DNA from: Lelliottia wanjuensis
Lineage (GTDB): Bacteria > Pseudomonadota > Gammaproteobacteria > Enterobacterales > Enterobacteriaceae
DNA: 64,000 nucleotides
Direction of reading: 5' to 3'
Assembly (NCBI RefSeq): GCF_030238365.1
Contig: NZ_JASSOT010000063.1
Span: 409,840 to 473,839 of the forward strand
Shown one piece after another: positions 41,379 to 51,450 of this stretch. A program made the translations under genes and the position numbers. Below the pieces are notes generated by a model, which was given only the letters and a program-made list of their open reading frames with translations, made no database searches and was not told where the DNA came from. Position 1 is the first letter of the stretch; each line of letters opens with the position of its first letter.

Positions 41379-42655
41379 TTGCCCTCCCCGATGCGGTCGA
41401 GGACGGATTTGACCATGCTGATGCCGTTTTCGCGTTCCGCTTTCACCGCGCGCGCCAGGCGTTCGTTGACCTCCGGAAGCTGACCCAGCGTATCGCCGAC
41501 CATCGCGCCCAAAGAACCGTCGAGCAGATGGCGAATATCCACCGCCATCTCTGGCATGCCGAGCTGCTGCATGATGCCCGCCGATTTGTGTTCGTAGTTG
41601 ATGGCAATCGCTGGCGTACCAAAGTTCATGGAGATAATCGCCGAGTGCAGGCGCGTGCCCACCGTCAGGTCGCAGGCGGAAAGCAGTTTGCCCATCTCCA
41701 GGTCGTTGAGTTCGTCCATCACCACGTGATACCGCGACGGATCGTTTACCAGATTGCGCAGGTTCAGCGCCACCATGCGGTCATCTTTGTTATAGCTGTC
41801 GATCCCGGTACAGGTCGAGAGCGCCAGCACCTGATACCCGCTGTCGAGCACGCGATTCACCACTTCGGCAAACGCCTGTTCGTAGGCGGCCTGGGTGGTT
41901 CCCAGACGCTTATCAAATGGCGCCAGTTCGCGCAGGGTGATGGCGACGGTTTTCTGCTTTGCTGCCACGTTCAGCCAGTGCTGAACCGCGTAGCTGGCCT
42001 CGAAGTTGTCATTCTGATGATCCACCAGCCAGGCCGTATCCACGCCGTGTTCCACTTTCGACGTATCAATTTCGCTGCGTTTCATCAGATCGAGGCTCAC
42101 GGATTCCCGCAGAATCAGCGCGTCGCAGTGACCAAAAACATAGTTTGCCAGCTGGTTAAACTGCGGATCCTGGAACGGCCCGACGCTGTGACCAATCATA
42201 AACAGCGGTTTTTTCGCCATGAACGTACAGAGCGCATGTTCAAACTGCGGCACGCCGTACAGATCGACAAAGAAGGATCCGCCGACCTGGATAATGGCGT
42301 CGTAGCCCGACAGCAGGCGCACAAAATCGGTAAAGCCCTGCGCGATGGCGATATTGCGCAGCTTGCCGGTGTCGGTCACGCGCGACAGCAGCACCTGATG
42401 CTGATAGCGGCGACGCAGCACTTTCTTCACGCGCCCCACCACGCCCGCCGCGGTGTTGTGCTGTTTCATCTGGCTGTAGAGCGGATCGCCCATCACCGGG
42501 CGATTGAGTAACCACGATGAGCTCACCGGGTAGCGGCTCATCACATCCACTTCTGTCTCAGGCTCAAGGGTGTTAATGGCATCCAGCAGACCGCGCAGAA
42601 TGGCGCTGTCGCCACGGTTGCCGCAGGTATGGTTGCCCAGAATCAATAATTTCAT
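41375..42655 (-). CDS. wcaK: Colanic acid pyruvyl transferase WcaK
   Basis: Polysaccharide pyruvyl transferase family protein of 426 residues, which adds the pyruvate ketal to terminal galactose of colanic acid. It starts MKLLILGNHTCGNRGDSAIL, with a GNRGD loop, and has IQVGGSFFVDLYG and VGTRLHSAIISMNFGTP, typical of the fold. The start has AGAGG upstream. An earlier in-frame ATG would translate the palindromic repeat that separates it from wzxC and is rejected. Confidence 0.95.
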   Translation of the reverse strand: MKLLILGNHTCGNRGDSAILRGLLDAINTLEPETEVDVMSRYPVSSSWLLNRPVMGDPLYSQMKQHNTAAGVVGRVKKVLRRRYQHQVLLSRVTDTGKLRNIAIAQGFTDFVRLLSGYDAIIQVGGSFFVDLYGVPQFEHALCTFMAKKPLFMIGHSVGPFQDPQFNQLANYVFGHCDALILRESVSLDLMKRSEIDTSKVEHGVDTAWLVDHQNDNFEASYAVQHWLNVAAKQKTVAITLRELAPFDKRLGTTQAAYEQAFAEVVNRVLDSGYQVLALSTCTGIDSYNKDDRMVALNLRNLVNDPSRYHVVMDELNDLEMGKLLSACDLTVGTRLHSAIISMNFGTPAIAINYEHKSAGIMQQLGMPEMAVDIRHLLDGSLGAMVGDTLGQLPEVNERLARAVKAERENGISMVKSVLDRIGEGK

Positions 42656-42701
42656 AATGACCTCTAAAAGGGGTTCTTCACATAACAGGTGCGGCCTGAT
42701 G

Positions 42702-42789
42702 CCCTCACCCCGGCCCTCTCCCACAGGGAGAGGGTGAAAAATGCACGGACTATCCCCTCTCCCTTTGGGAGAGGGTTAGGGTGAGGGGG
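42702..42789. repeat. GC-rich double-hairpin palindrome, copy A
   Basis: An 88-bp element in the wzxC-wcaK junction. The ends are inverted copies (CCCTCACCC, three bases, CCCTCTCCC and its reverse complement). Inside, each end forms its own short hairpin: CCCTCTCCC-aca-GGGAGAGGG and CCCTCTCCC-ttt-GGGAGAGGG, separated by about 20 unrelated bases. It has no coding potential of its own. Related copies are at 45696-45789 and 57696-57770. Confidence 0.93.
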
Positions 42790-42793
42790 AAAA

Positions 42794-44272
42794 TCACCCC
42801 GCCCTCAGCAACGTCTTCATCTTCTCGCTGCGACAAAACTGGCGCTTCATCTCCACCACCAGCGCATTGCGGGACAGCACAATCATCACCCCAAACGCCA
42901 GCGCCCCGGCGGCGATCTGTACCGCCAGCAGTACGCCCAGCGGCAGATGGCCGTTGAGCACAATCCCTAATCCGTAGCTCACCGCGAGCGTCGGCAGCGA
43001 CAGGTAGAACGGCAGCCACAAACTCAGGATGTACTGACGATAGCTGGAGCCCAGCACCGGTTTAATCATCACGAAGTAGCTCAGCACTGTGTTGACGATC
43101 TGCACCAGCAGGAAGCCCAGCGTCACGCCAATCGCGCCCGCCGTCTGGCCGCCGACGATAATCGCCGGAATAAACAGGAAGGTTTTAAACACGTTGAATT
43201 TGAAGCTGATATCGACGCGCGCTTTCGCCATCAGCAGCGACCCGATCGGATTGCCGACGGAGCGCAGCAGGCCCACCACGCACAGCAGCTGCAGAATCGG
43301 GATGATCCCGCTCCACTTCTCGCCAAACACCAGCGGAACAAAGTTGTTGGAGACCACCATCAGCCCGAGCAGCGCCGGGAAGTTGATAATCCCCACCACC
43401 GACAGCAGCTTGTAGAAATTCACGCGCAGCTTTTCCGTGTCGTCCTGAATCTTGGCGAACGCCGGAAACAGCACGCGGGTGATGATTGGGTTGAGCTTCA
43501 TCGGCGGGACAACCGCCACGTTGTACGCCAGGTTATAGCCCCCCGCGACGCTCGCCCCGAGAATACGCGCCAGTACCAGGGTGGAGAGGTTAGTATTCAC
43601 GTAGTTAATGATGCTGTCGGCGGTCAGCCAGGCACCAAAACGCAGATTGGATGAGACCGACGCCAGCGAGAAATGCAGGCCTGGACGGTAAATCTTGCGG
43701 CCAAAGAACCCGAACAGCAGCGTGCGCACGGCGGTGTTGACCAAATACCCGAGGATCGCCGTTAACGCCAGCGGCCAGAAATGAGCGCTGACGACGGTGA
43801 AGGTAAAACCGGCCAGCACCGAAGTGGTCTCGATCATGCCGATTTTGTTGAACTCCAGCTCCTTTTGCATCAGGGCGCGGAACTGCTGGCCGTGGGGGAT
43901 CAGCACAAAGGCAAACGACAGCGTGCGGATCAGCGGCGCGAGGTCCGGGTTATTCAGCACATCGCCGATAACATCGCTCAGCAAAAATACCCCCACGCAC
44001 ACCGCGATCCCCAGCCCGACGTTGAGCCAGTAGAGAGTGGTGAGTTCAAGATGGCTAATCTCTTTGCGCTGAATGATCGAGTTGGCAATCCCGAAGTCCG
44101 ACAGGGTATCGGCCAGGGCGATAATCACTAATGACACCGTCAGCAAACCAAACTGATGGTTATCAATAATGCGCGCCAGCACCGTCATCTGCACCAGCCC
44201 GAGGCCAATGATGATGATGGTTGCCATCGCCGACCACTTGGCCCCGCTGATGGTTTTTTCACGTAAGCTCAT
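42794..44272 (-). CDS. wzxC: Colanic acid flippase WzxC
   Basis: A 492-residue PST-family membrane exporter (about 14 helices), which flips the lipid-linked colanic acid unit. It begins MSLREKTISGAKWSAMATII, with the characteristic FGLLTVSLVIIALADTLSDFGI. The length equals E. coli WzxC. An in-frame ATG eight codons earlier overlaps wcaJ and is less likely. It starts 1 nt after the wcaJ stop and ends just before a palindromic repeat. Confidence 0.95.
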   Translation of the reverse strand: MSLREKTISGAKWSAMATIIIIGLGLVQMTVLARIIDNHQFGLLTVSLVIIALADTLSDFGIANSIIQRKEISHLELTTLYWLNVGLGIAVCVGVFLLSDVIGDVLNNPDLAPLIRTLSFAFVLIPHGQQFRALMQKELEFNKIGMIETTSVLAGFTFTVVSAHFWPLALTAILGYLVNTAVRTLLFGFFGRKIYRPGLHFSLASVSSNLRFGAWLTADSIINYVNTNLSTLVLARILGASVAGGYNLAYNVAVVPPMKLNPIITRVLFPAFAKIQDDTEKLRVNFYKLLSVVGIINFPALLGLMVVSNNFVPLVFGEKWSGIIPILQLLCVVGLLRSVGNPIGSLLMAKARVDISFKFNVFKTFLFIPAIIVGGQTAGAIGVTLGFLLVQIVNTVLSYFVMIKPVLGSSYRQYILSLWLPFYLSLPTLAVSYGLGIVLNGHLPLGVLLAVQIAAGALAFGVMIVLSRNALVVEMKRQFCRSEKMKTLLRAG

Positions 44273-44273
44273 G

Positions 44274-45668
44274 TTAGTAGGCCGCTTTGTTGACAAAACC
44301 TTTGAACACCGTCAGAAACACGATCTTGATATCGAACCAGACGCTCCACTCGCGGATGTACTCCAGGTCGAACTCAACGCGTTTTTCCATTTTTTCCAGG
44401 GTATCGGTTTCCCCACGCCAGCCGTTGATCTGCGCCCAACCGGTAATGCCCGGCTTCACTTTGTGACGCAGCATGTAGCCTTCAATCAGCGCGCGGTACT
44501 GCTCGTTATGCGCCACCGCATGGGGACGCGGCCCGACAATCGACATCCCGCCGGTCAGCACGTTGATAAACTGCGGCAGTTCGTCCAGAGATGTGCGGCG
44601 CAGGAAGTTCCCCACGCGGGTCACGCGCGGATCGTTCTGCGTGGCCTGGGTCACGACGCTGTCGTTTTCCATCACCTTCATGGAGCGGAACTTCCACACC
44701 ATGATCGGCTTGCCGTCCATCCCGTAGCGGGTCTGGCGGAAGATAATCGGGCCGGGCGAGGTCATTTTGACCGCCAGCGCAATCCCGCATAGCACCGGGG
44801 AGATCAGCAGCAGAATCAGAGAAGAAAGGACGATATCTTCCGCGCGTTTCAGCAGTCGGTTAATCCCGGAGAGCGGCGTGTCGTACAGGGGCACCACCGG
44901 CACGCCGTTCACCTCTTCAATCCGCGAGTGCAGGATGTTGAAGGTAAAGACGTCAGGGATCAGGATCACCGAGCAGGTGGTGTCGGCGAGTTCGCGCATC
45001 AGGTATTTGATGCAGGACTCTTCACTCATCTTGAGGGCGAGATAGACGTTATGAATTTTGCCCGCGCGCGCATCTTCGATCAGCTGCTCGTAGTTGCCCG
45101 CCCAGTCCGAGGTCACACCGCCCGGTTTGGCGTCGTGATACACCCCCACCACGTCAAAGCCCAGCCACGGCTCTTTGCGAAAACTGTTCAGCAGCGCCTG
45201 ACCCACGGGTAAATCCCCGGCCACCGCCACATAACGCTTGTTATAGCCGCGATTGCGCAGCCACCCGGCGAAGAAACGAATCAGGGAGCGGCAAACCACC
45301 ATCCCGACGCTGGTTAACGCATACCAGCACAGATAGGTTTTGAGGCTGTTATCGAAGTCACTGCTGAATGCCACCAGCCCGGCGCTGAAGATCAGGCTCA
45401 AGGTCCAGTTTTGCAGGAGGAGCATCAGCTCGGTGGTCATTTTGACGCCGCGGTAAGAGCGGTAAAAATCCGTCATCCCGCCAATCATCTGAAAGACCAC
45501 CAGCGCCAGCAGCGCCATCAACAGGTGCATGTATAAAAACGACAGGTTGCTTAGCTGACACACGACCCACAGCCCACCGAACATGATGGTGATGTCAGAA
45601 AAACGCTGCACCATAGAGATTAACGATGCATTCGTTTTGGCTCGCTCGCGCTTTTTTAGATTTGTCAT
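44274..45668 (-). CDS. wcaJ: Undecaprenyl-phosphate glucose phosphotransferase WcaJ
   Basis: The polyprenyl-phosphate hexose-1-phosphate transferase that starts colanic acid by loading glucose-1-phosphate onto undecaprenyl phosphate. It has 464 residues: about four N-terminal helices, a CoA-binding-like middle domain, a fifth hydrophobic helix (IVLSSLILLLISPVLC, about 280-300), and the C-terminal catalytic domain with KMTSPGPIIFRQTRYG, WKFRSM, RRTSLDELPQF and SIVGPRPHA. It is the only initiating transferase in the window. Confidence 0.96.
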   Translation of the reverse strand: MTNLKKRERAKTNASLISMVQRFSDITIMFGGLWVVCQLSNLSFLYMHLLMALLALVVFQMIGGMTDFYRSYRGVKMTTELMLLLQNWTLSLIFSAGLVAFSSDFDNSLKTYLCWYALTSVGMVVCRSLIRFFAGWLRNRGYNKRYVAVAGDLPVGQALLNSFRKEPWLGFDVVGVYHDAKPGGVTSDWAGNYEQLIEDARAGKIHNVYLALKMSEESCIKYLMRELADTTCSVILIPDVFTFNILHSRIEEVNGVPVVPLYDTPLSGINRLLKRAEDIVLSSLILLLISPVLCGIALAVKMTSPGPIIFRQTRYGMDGKPIMVWKFRSMKVMENDSVVTQATQNDPRVTRVGNFLRRTSLDELPQFINVLTGGMSIVGPRPHAVAHNEQYRALIEGYMLRHKVKPGITGWAQINGWRGETDTLEKMEKRVEFDLEYIREWSVWFDIKIVFLTVFKGFVNKAAY

Positions 45669-45695
45669 CGTTGTTCCTGTTTGAGTTTCCCGTAA

Positions 45696-45789
45696 CCCCT
45701 CACCCTAACCCTCTCCCCAGAGGGGAGAGGGGATCGCTCGGTGCGGTCTTTCCCCCTCGCCCCTCTGGGGAGAGGGCCGGGGTGAGGGG
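45696..45789. repeat. GC-rich double-hairpin palindrome, copy B
   Basis: A 94-bp element in the cpsG-wcaJ junction with the same plan as copy A: CCCTCACCC and GGGTGAGGGG ends, internal hairpins CCCTCTCCCC-aga-GGGGAGAGGGG and CGCCCCTCT-GGGGAGAGGGC, and an unrelated spacer of about 20 bases. The order of the TAA and CGG inner triplets is reversed relative to copy A, so it is inserted in the opposite orientation. Confidence 0.93.
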
Positions 45790-45813
45790 AGTGTCACGGG
45801 CGACGAAATATCA

Positions 45814-47184
45814 TTACGCCTTCAACAGCGCCAGAATGTCCTGCGTTCGTGCCTCCATCAGCGGGACGTCGGCGCGCGACTCCACGTTCAGGCGCACCAC
45901 CGGCTCCGTGTTCGACGAGCGCAGGTTGAAGCGCCACTGCGGGAACGACATGCTGATCCCGTCCGTGCGGTCGATCTCCAGCGCGTGCAGGGCAAAGTGT
46001 TGCTCCACGCGGGCGATGGACTCGGCGGGTAGTTCCAGTTTGCTGTTGATCTCGCCGCTCGCCGGGAACGCCGCCATACGGTCGCGGACCAGTTCGCCCA
46101 GGGTCTGCCCTTTCAGACACAGCAGTTCCGTCACCAGCAGCCACGGGATCATCCCGCTGTCGCAGTAGGCAAAATCGCGGAAATAGTGGTGGGCGCTCAT
46201 TTCGCCGCCGTAGATGGCGTCTTCTTCGCGCATGCGCTCTTTGATGAACGCGTGACCGGTTTTCGACATCACCGGCGTGCCGCCCGCGGCGCTGACCACG
46301 TCAACGGTGTTCCAGGAAAGGCGCGGGTCGTGGATGATCTTCGCTCCCGGATTTTTCTCGAGGAAGGCTTCCGCCAGCAGGCCGACGATGTAATACCCCT
46401 CGATAAACTGGCCGTTCTCATCGAACAGGAAGCAGCGGTCAAAATCGCCGTCGAAGGCGATGCCCATATCCGCGCCGTGTTCGATCACCGCGTTGCGGGT
46501 GTCGTCCCGGCACTCGGGCAGCAGCGGGTTAGGAATACCGTTCGGGAAGTTGCCGTCCGGGGTGTTGTGAACTTTCACGAAGGTGACCGGGACATTCAGG
46601 GCTTTGAAGCGCGCTTCGAGGGCATCCACCACCGGACCGGCCGCGCCGTTCCCGGAGTTGATCACCAGCTTCAGCGGGGTGATGTTTTTGACGTTGATGT
46701 AGCCGAGGAGATGGTCGATGTACGCTTTGCGCAGGTCGATCTGCTGGTAGCTGCCGCGCGCGGATTCGTTCACCGGCGGGAAATCGTTGGCTTCCGCCAG
46801 ACGCTGCACGTCGCGCAGGCCGGTGTCACCGCTGATCGGACGCGCCCCTTCGCGCACCAGCTTCATGCCGTTGTAATCCATCGGGTTGTGGCTGGCGGTC
46901 ACTTCGATGCCGCCGTCCACGCCCAGGTGGAAGGTGGCAAAGTAGATCTCTTCGGTACCGGACAGGCCGATATCCAGCACATCGACGCCCGCGTCCTGTA
47001 GCCCTTTCGCCAGCGCCAGTTTCAGCGCTTCACTGGTCAGGCGCACATCGCCGCCCAGCACAATGGTTTTCGGTTTCAGGTATTCGCCGTACGCGCGGCC
47101 AATGCGCCACGCAATGTCTTCGTTGAGCTCTTCGCCTAATTTGCCGCGAATATCGTAGGCTTTGAAACAGGTTAATTTATTCAT
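45814..47184 (-). CDS. cpsG: Phosphomannomutase CpsG (ManB)
   Basis: Interconverts mannose 6-phosphate and mannose 1-phosphate for GDP-mannose and GDP-fucose. It has 456 residues with the phosphoserine S98 in [12 protein letters not shown], the metal loop [10 protein letters not shown], the sugar-binding [10 protein letters not shown], and the phosphate loop [10 protein letters not shown]. The start is at [14 protein letters not shown], with AAAGGG upstream; 24 upstream codons in frame are not conserved. It is separated from cpsB by a REP pair. Confidence 0.96.
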   Translation of the reverse strand: MNKLTCFKAYDIRGKLGEELNEDIAWRIGRAYGEYLKPKTIVLGGDVRLTSEALKLALAKGLQDAGVDVLDIGLSGTEEIYFATFHLGVDGGIEVTASHNPMDYNGMKLVREGARPISGDTGLRDVQRLAEANDFPPVNESARGSYQQIDLRKAYIDHLLGYINVKNITPLKLVINSGNGAAGPVVDALEARFKALNVPVTFVKVHNTPDGNFPNGIPNPLLPECRDDTRNAVIEHGADMGIAFDGDFDRCFLFDENGQFIEGYYIVGLLAEAFLEKNPGAKIIHDPRLSWNTVDVVSAAGGTPVMSKTGHAFIKERMREEDAIYGGEMSAHHYFRDFAYCDSGMIPWLLVTELLCLKGQTLGELVRDRMAAFPASGEINSKLELPAESIARVEQHFALHALEIDRTDGISMSFPQWRFNLRSSNTEPVVRLNVESRADVPLMEARTQDILALLKA

Positions 47185-47257
47185 GGTTTTACCCTTTTTC
47201 AGGCAACAGTCGGCCTTGGCTCTAAAATGAGCCTTATTAATTGGTGTCAAATTCATT

Positions 47258-47323
47258 GCCCGGTGGCGCTTCGCTTACCGGGCCTACAGTCCCGTAGGCC
47301 GGATAAGCGCAGCGCCATCCGGC
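47258..47323. repeat. REP pair (BIME) between cpsB and cpsG
   Basis: Two inverted REP units, GCCCGGTGGCGC...ACCGGGC and GTAGGCCGGATAAGCG...CATCCGGC, in the 155-nt intergenic space. Their form is the same as the pair in the hisG-hisD junction. It probably affects mRNA stability within the operon. Confidence 0.88.
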
Positions 47324-47339
47324 GAACAACGCGCTCGGG

Positions 47340-48776
47340 CTAAACCCGCCCGTACCGGTCCTGGAAGCGGACGATGTCATCCTCTTCCAGATAGGAGCCG
47401 GAGCGCACTTCGATCAGATCGAGAGGAATTTTCCCCGGGTTTTCCAGGCAATGGGTCGCGCCCAGCGGGATGTAGATAGATTCGTTTTCACCGAGCAGCT
47501 TGACCTCGTCATCAATGGTGACTTTCGCCGTGCCCGCCACCACCACCCAGTGTTCGGCGCGGTGATGGTGCATCTGCACGGAGAGCCCCTCGCCCGGTTT
47601 CACGGTGATGCGCTTCACCTGATAGCGTTCGCCCGCGTCGATGGAGTCATATTTGCCCCACGGACGGTAGACTTCGCGGTGAATGTGATGCTCATGACGG
47701 CCATCGGCTTTGATCTGTTCGACGACTTTTTTGACGTCCTGTACGGAATTGCGATCGGCAATCAGCACCGCATCTTTGGTCTGCACCACCACCAGGTCTT
47801 TGACACCCACGGTGGTCACCAGGCCCGATTCCGCATAGACATAGCTGTTTTCGGTTTTGTGGCTGATGACGTCCCCATGGTGGACGTTGCCTTCCGCCGT
47901 ATGGGCGCTGATTTCCCACAGAGAAGACCAGGAGCCGACATCGCTCCAGCCCGCATCCATCGGCACCACTACCGCATCCGCCGTGCGCTCCATCACCGCA
48001 TAGTCCACGGACTCTTCCGGGCAGGCGAGGAACGCCGCTTCATCCACGCGGATAAAGTCGAGATCCGGATCAACCACCGCCATCGCTTTTTCGCAGGCGC
48101 GGAGAATATCCGGGCGATATTTTTCCAGCTCTTCCAGATAACGTCCGGCGCGGAACAGGAACATGCCGCTGTTCCAGTAATACTCACCGCTGGCGACATA
48201 GGCCTGCGCGGTTTCCAGATTCGGTTTCTCGACAAACTGCGCCACGTTAAAGGCCACGCTGTCGCCCTCGCCGGTGGTCACGTCGCCGCGACGAATGTAG
48301 CCGTAGCCGGTTTCCGGGAGATCCGGCACGATGCCGAAGGTCACCAGTTTGCCGCTTTCGGCATACGGAATAGCGGCGCGCACCGCGTCGCGGAAGGCAT
48401 CTTCCTGCTGAATGACGTGGTCCGCCGCCAGCACCAGCATCAGCGGATCGCAATCCGGGCTGCTGCGCTGGGCGGCCAGTGCCGCGAGGGCAATCGCCGG
48501 AGCGGTATTCCGCCCCGCCGGTTCCAGAATGATGTTCTCGGTCAGCTTGTTGAGCTGACGCAGCTGTTCGGCAACGATAAAACGGTGCTGCTCGTTGCAA
48601 ATCACCACCGGGCTTTCGCACTCCACGCCGTTGAGGCGGGAAACCGTGGTTTGCAGCATGGTGAGTTCCCCCTTCAGGCAGAGGAACTGCTTGGGATAGA
48701 GCACGCGGGACAGCGGCCACAACCGACTACCAGAGCCACCCGCCATCACCACCGGGTACAATTTATTCTGACTCAT
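47340..48776 (-). CDS. cpsB: Mannose-1-phosphate guanylyltransferase CpsB (ManC)
   Basis: Makes GDP-mannose from GTP and mannose 1-phosphate. It has 478 residues: an N-terminal nucleotidyltransferase ([33 protein letters not shown]) and a C-terminal type II phosphomannose isomerase-like cupin ([31 protein letters not shown]). It ends near a REP pair and starts 3 nt after wcaI. Confidence 0.96.
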   Translation of the reverse strand: MSQNKLYPVVMAGGSGSRLWPLSRVLYPKQFLCLKGELTMLQTTVSRLNGVECESPVVICNEQHRFIVAEQLRQLNKLTENIILEPAGRNTAPAIALAALAAQRSSPDCDPLMLVLAADHVIQQEDAFRDAVRAAIPYAESGKLVTFGIVPDLPETGYGYIRRGDVTTGEGDSVAFNVAQFVEKPNLETAQAYVASGEYYWNSGMFLFRAGRYLEELEKYRPDILRACEKAMAVVDPDLDFIRVDEAAFLACPEESVDYAVMERTADAVVVPMDAGWSDVGSWSSLWEISAHTAEGNVHHGDVISHKTENSYVYAESGLVTTVGVKDLVVVQTKDAVLIADRNSVQDVKKVVEQIKADGRHEHHIHREVYRPWGKYDSIDAGERYQVKRITVKPGEGLSVQMHHHRAEHWVVVAGTAKVTIDDEVKLLGENESIYIPLGATHCLENPGKIPLDLIEVRSGSYLEEDDIVRFQDRYGRV

Positions 48777-48779
48777 GAT

Positions 48780-50003
48780 TCATCCCCGTATATCTGCAAT
48801 AAATTGGCTAAGCACGTTCTCTTTTTCGAGCGTGCGTTCGGCATATTCACGTGCCACCGTGTTCTCTTTCGGCATCGCGAGCGCCTGTTCGATCCCGGCC
48901 ACCAGCGCGGTCACCGACTCCGGCTCCACGCAAACGGCGATCCCCGGGAAGCTGTCGCACAGCTGGCCTAATTCGGTTTCCGGTTCGGCGGTGATCACCG
49001 CGTTGCCGCCGACGGCCAAAATGTTGGTCAGTTTGGACGGCAGCACCGCATCCGCCGCACCGCGCTTTTGCACGACCAGGTGGCAATCGCCCATCTTCAG
49101 CAGGGCTGGCAGCGCCTCGTAAGACTGAAGCGGGAAAAATTTAACGTTGTTCAGGCCGCGTTCGCTGACCATTTTCTCCAGCCGGGCTTTACCGCCGCCC
49201 TGCCCGACAATCACAAACATCCACGGATGTTTATCCAGCTGCTGCGCGGCGTCGATAACGCTCTCCAGCCCCTGTTTTTCCCCGATGTTGCCTGAGTAAA
49301 GAATGATTTTTTGGCTCTCAGGCAGACCGAGCTGCACACGTAACGCCAGCGCATCGCTCTCCGCGACGTCGCGAAAACGCGCCACTTCGGACCAGTTCGG
49401 GAAGAAGATCACTTTCTGCGCCGGAACGCCCTTCTCCTGCGCTTTGTTCATCATTGAGCGCGAAATCGTCGAGACGTAATCGACGTTGTGCAGGCCGCTG
49501 CGCTCAAAGGCGCTCGCCAGTTTCGCGACTTTTCCGCCCTTGCCTTTCCCGGCCATTCCGAGGCCGAGCATGGCATCGACTTCGTAATCCTGAATGTGCA
49601 GCAAGGTGCGTGCGCCGGAGAGTTTGCCCAGCAGGCGCATGCCTGGCGTGCAAAACAGGGTTGGCACCACGCCGATAATGCGATCCGGCTTCCAGCGACG
49701 CTGCGCCATCAGCGGGAAGAAACTGCTCAGAGCAAAGCTTCCCAAATGCAGCAGGCGTTTCAGGGTCGAAGGTTGTTTTGGAACATACAGCGGGCAGCGC
49801 CAGACGGTCGCGTCTCCCTGCTCGCGGCGATAGCGCCAGCTGGAATAACGTTCGCCGACCTTCCATTCCGGGTAGTAAGGCGGGGCCGTAATGACCCGCA
49901 CCTCGTGGCCCTGACGGGTCATCCACTCCACCATCTCACCGGTGTACTTACCGATGCCGGTGAGTTCCGGCGAATAGTTGATCCCGTAAACGAGGATTTT
50001 CAT
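48780..50003 (-). CDS. wcaI: Colanic acid glycosyltransferase WcaI
   Basis: A GT4 (GT-B) glycosyltransferase of 407 residues, the E. coli length, opening [20 protein letters not shown]. The donor-binding segment is [20 protein letters not shown], and [20 protein letters not shown] is the late Glu-rich region. It is thought to act as one of the fucosyltransferases. It overlaps gmm by 4 bp. Confidence 0.94.
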   Translation of the reverse strand: MKILVYGINYSPELTGIGKYTGEMVEWMTRQGHEVRVITAPPYYPEWKVGERYSSWRYRREQGDATVWRCPLYVPKQPSTLKRLLHLGSFALSSFFPLMAQRRWKPDRIIGVVPTLFCTPGMRLLGKLSGARTLLHIQDYEVDAMLGLGMAGKGKGGKVAKLASAFERSGLHNVDYVSTISRSMMNKAQEKGVPAQKVIFFPNWSEVARFRDVAESDALALRVQLGLPESQKIILYSGNIGEKQGLESVIDAAQQLDKHPWMFVIVGQGGGKARLEKMVSERGLNNVKFFPLQSYEALPALLKMGDCHLVVQKRGAADAVLPSKLTNILAVGGNAVITAEPETELGQLCDSFPGIAVCVEPESVTALVAGIEQALAMPKENTVAREYAERTLEKENVLSQFIADIRG

Positions 50004-50479
50004 AGGCCCGGCACCTCAGCCTGACGTTCCGCCAGGAAATAGGCGCGGCTGTTGTCGTGAACCTTATCACTCGCCAGCAGCGCGGCCTTCTCCAGCCAGC
50101 GGTAATCGTCGTGCTGAGAATCAGGCAGACGCAGGTCTGCCTCACTCACTTTCAGGCGAAAACCCAGCACCACGTAGTGGGTGCTGAAACCGGTGCCGGA
50201 AAAGTTATCGTCATAGAAGTGCTGCCATACTCCGTAAAACTGGCCTGCCGCCATCGGCAGACGCAGCCCCAGCTCCGCGAGAGTGAGACGCTCGAAAGCA
50301 TTTTCTAAGCTCTCATCTTTCTGCACGCGTCCTCCCGGCACGAACCAAAACCCTTGCGCCGGGCGATTGGTACGTTTGCCGAGCAGGAACTCGCCGCGCT
50401 CGTTTTCCACGATGAAATCAATGGAAATCAGCGGAGTGGAACGTACTACCGTGGCAAAATCTTCCTGACTTAAAAACAT
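50000..50479 (-). CDS. gmm: GDP-mannose mannosyl hydrolase Gmm (NudD, WcaH)
   Basis: A Nudix-family enzyme of 159 residues that hydrolyses GDP-mannose (and GDP-glucose) to GDP and sugar. The Nudix box [24 protein letters not shown] carries the altered sequence typical of this branch. The start at [12 protein letters not shown] is 2 nt after the wcaG stop, matching E. coli; 13 upstream codons in frame lie within wcaG. Confidence 0.95.
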   Translation of the reverse strand: MFLSQEDFATVVRSTPLISIDFIVENERGEFLLGKRTNRPAQGFWFVPGGRVQKDESLENAFERLTLAELGLRLPMAAGQFYGVWQHFYDDNFSGTGFSTHYVVLGFRLKVSEADLRLPDSQHDDYRWLEKAALLASDKVHDNSRAYFLAERQAEVPGL

Positions 50480-50481
50480 GA

Positions 50482-51447
50482 TTACCCCCGGAAGCGGTGC
50501 TGGTTTTCCAGGAACCACTGGTACGTACTCGCCAGTCCCTGTTCGAGCGACACTTCGTGATACCAGCCGAGCTGGTGCAGACGCGTCACGTCCAGCAATT
50601 TACGCGGTGTGCCGTCGGGCTTGGTAGCGTCGAACACCACGCGGCCTTTGTAGCCGACCACCTGCGCGATGGTCTGCGCCAGTTCACGAATGGTGCAGTC
50701 CACGCCGGTACCGACGTTGATGTGCGACAGCATCGGCTCGGTGTTCTCGGCCCAGACCTCGCGGTCCAGCTCCATGACGTGAATGCTGGCGGCGGCCATA
50801 TCATCCACGTGCAGAAATTCGCGCATCGGCGTCCCGCTGCCCCACACCACCACATCCGGGGTGTTGGCGGCGGTCGCTTCGTGGAAGCGGCGCAGCAGCG
50901 CCGGGATCACGTGCGAGTTGCTCGGGTGGAAGTTATCGTGCGGACCGTACAAATTGGTCGGCATCACCGAGCGATAATCCCGGCCATACTGGCGGTTATA
51001 GGACTCGCACAGTTTGATCCCGGCAATCTTGGCGATGGCGTAGGGTTCGTTGGTCGCTTCCAGCGTCCCCTGCAGCAGTTCGCTCTCGGCGATCGGTTGC
51101 TTAGCCATCTTCGGGTAAATACAGGATGAGCCGAGGAACAGCAGCTTATTCACGTTGTGCAGATGCGCGGCGTGAATGATGTTGCTCTCGATCATCATGT
51201 TCTCGTAGATGAAATCCGCTGGGTAGCTGTTGTTGGCGACAATGCCGCCCACTTTCGCCGCTGCCAGATACACCTGATCAATGCGTTCGTTGGCAAAGAA
51301 CTGCTGAACCGCCTGGCCGTCGAGCAGGTTCAGCTCGTCGCGGGTGCGGACAATCAGCTCCGCGTCGCCGCGCTGTTCCAGCTGACGGACGATGGCGGAA
51401 CCCACCATCCCCCGATGACCGGCGACAAAAATACGTTGTTTGGTCAT
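50482..51447 (-). CDS. fcl: GDP-L-fucose synthase WcaG (Fcl)
   Basis: Bifunctional 3,5-epimerase/4-reductase turning GDP-4-keto-6-deoxymannose into GDP-L-fucose. It has 321 residues: Rossmann GHRGMVGSA, the Ser of [13 protein letters not shown], and the catalytic YAIAKIAG (Y136, K140). It starts 3 nt after gmd. Confidence 0.96.
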   Translation of the reverse strand: MTKQRIFVAGHRGMVGSAIVRQLEQRGDAELIVRTRDELNLLDGQAVQQFFANERIDQVYLAAAKVGGIVANNSYPADFIYENMMIESNIIHAAHLHNVNKLLFLGSSCIYPKMAKQPIAESELLQGTLEATNEPYAIAKIAGIKLCESYNRQYGRDYRSVMPTNLYGPHDNFHPSNSHVIPALLRRFHEATAANTPDVVVWGSGTPMREFLHVDDMAAASIHVMELDREVWAENTEPMLSHINVGTGVDCTIRELAQTIAQVVGYKGRVVFDATKPDGTPRKLLDVTRLHQLGWYHEVSLEQGLASTYQWFLENQHRFRG

Positions 51448-51450
51448 GAC

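Noticed and set aside
42656..42724. Extended N-terminus for WcaK starting in the palindromic repeat
   Set aside because: The extra residues derive from the repeat and are not conserved; the internal ATG with AGAGG gives the E. coli length.
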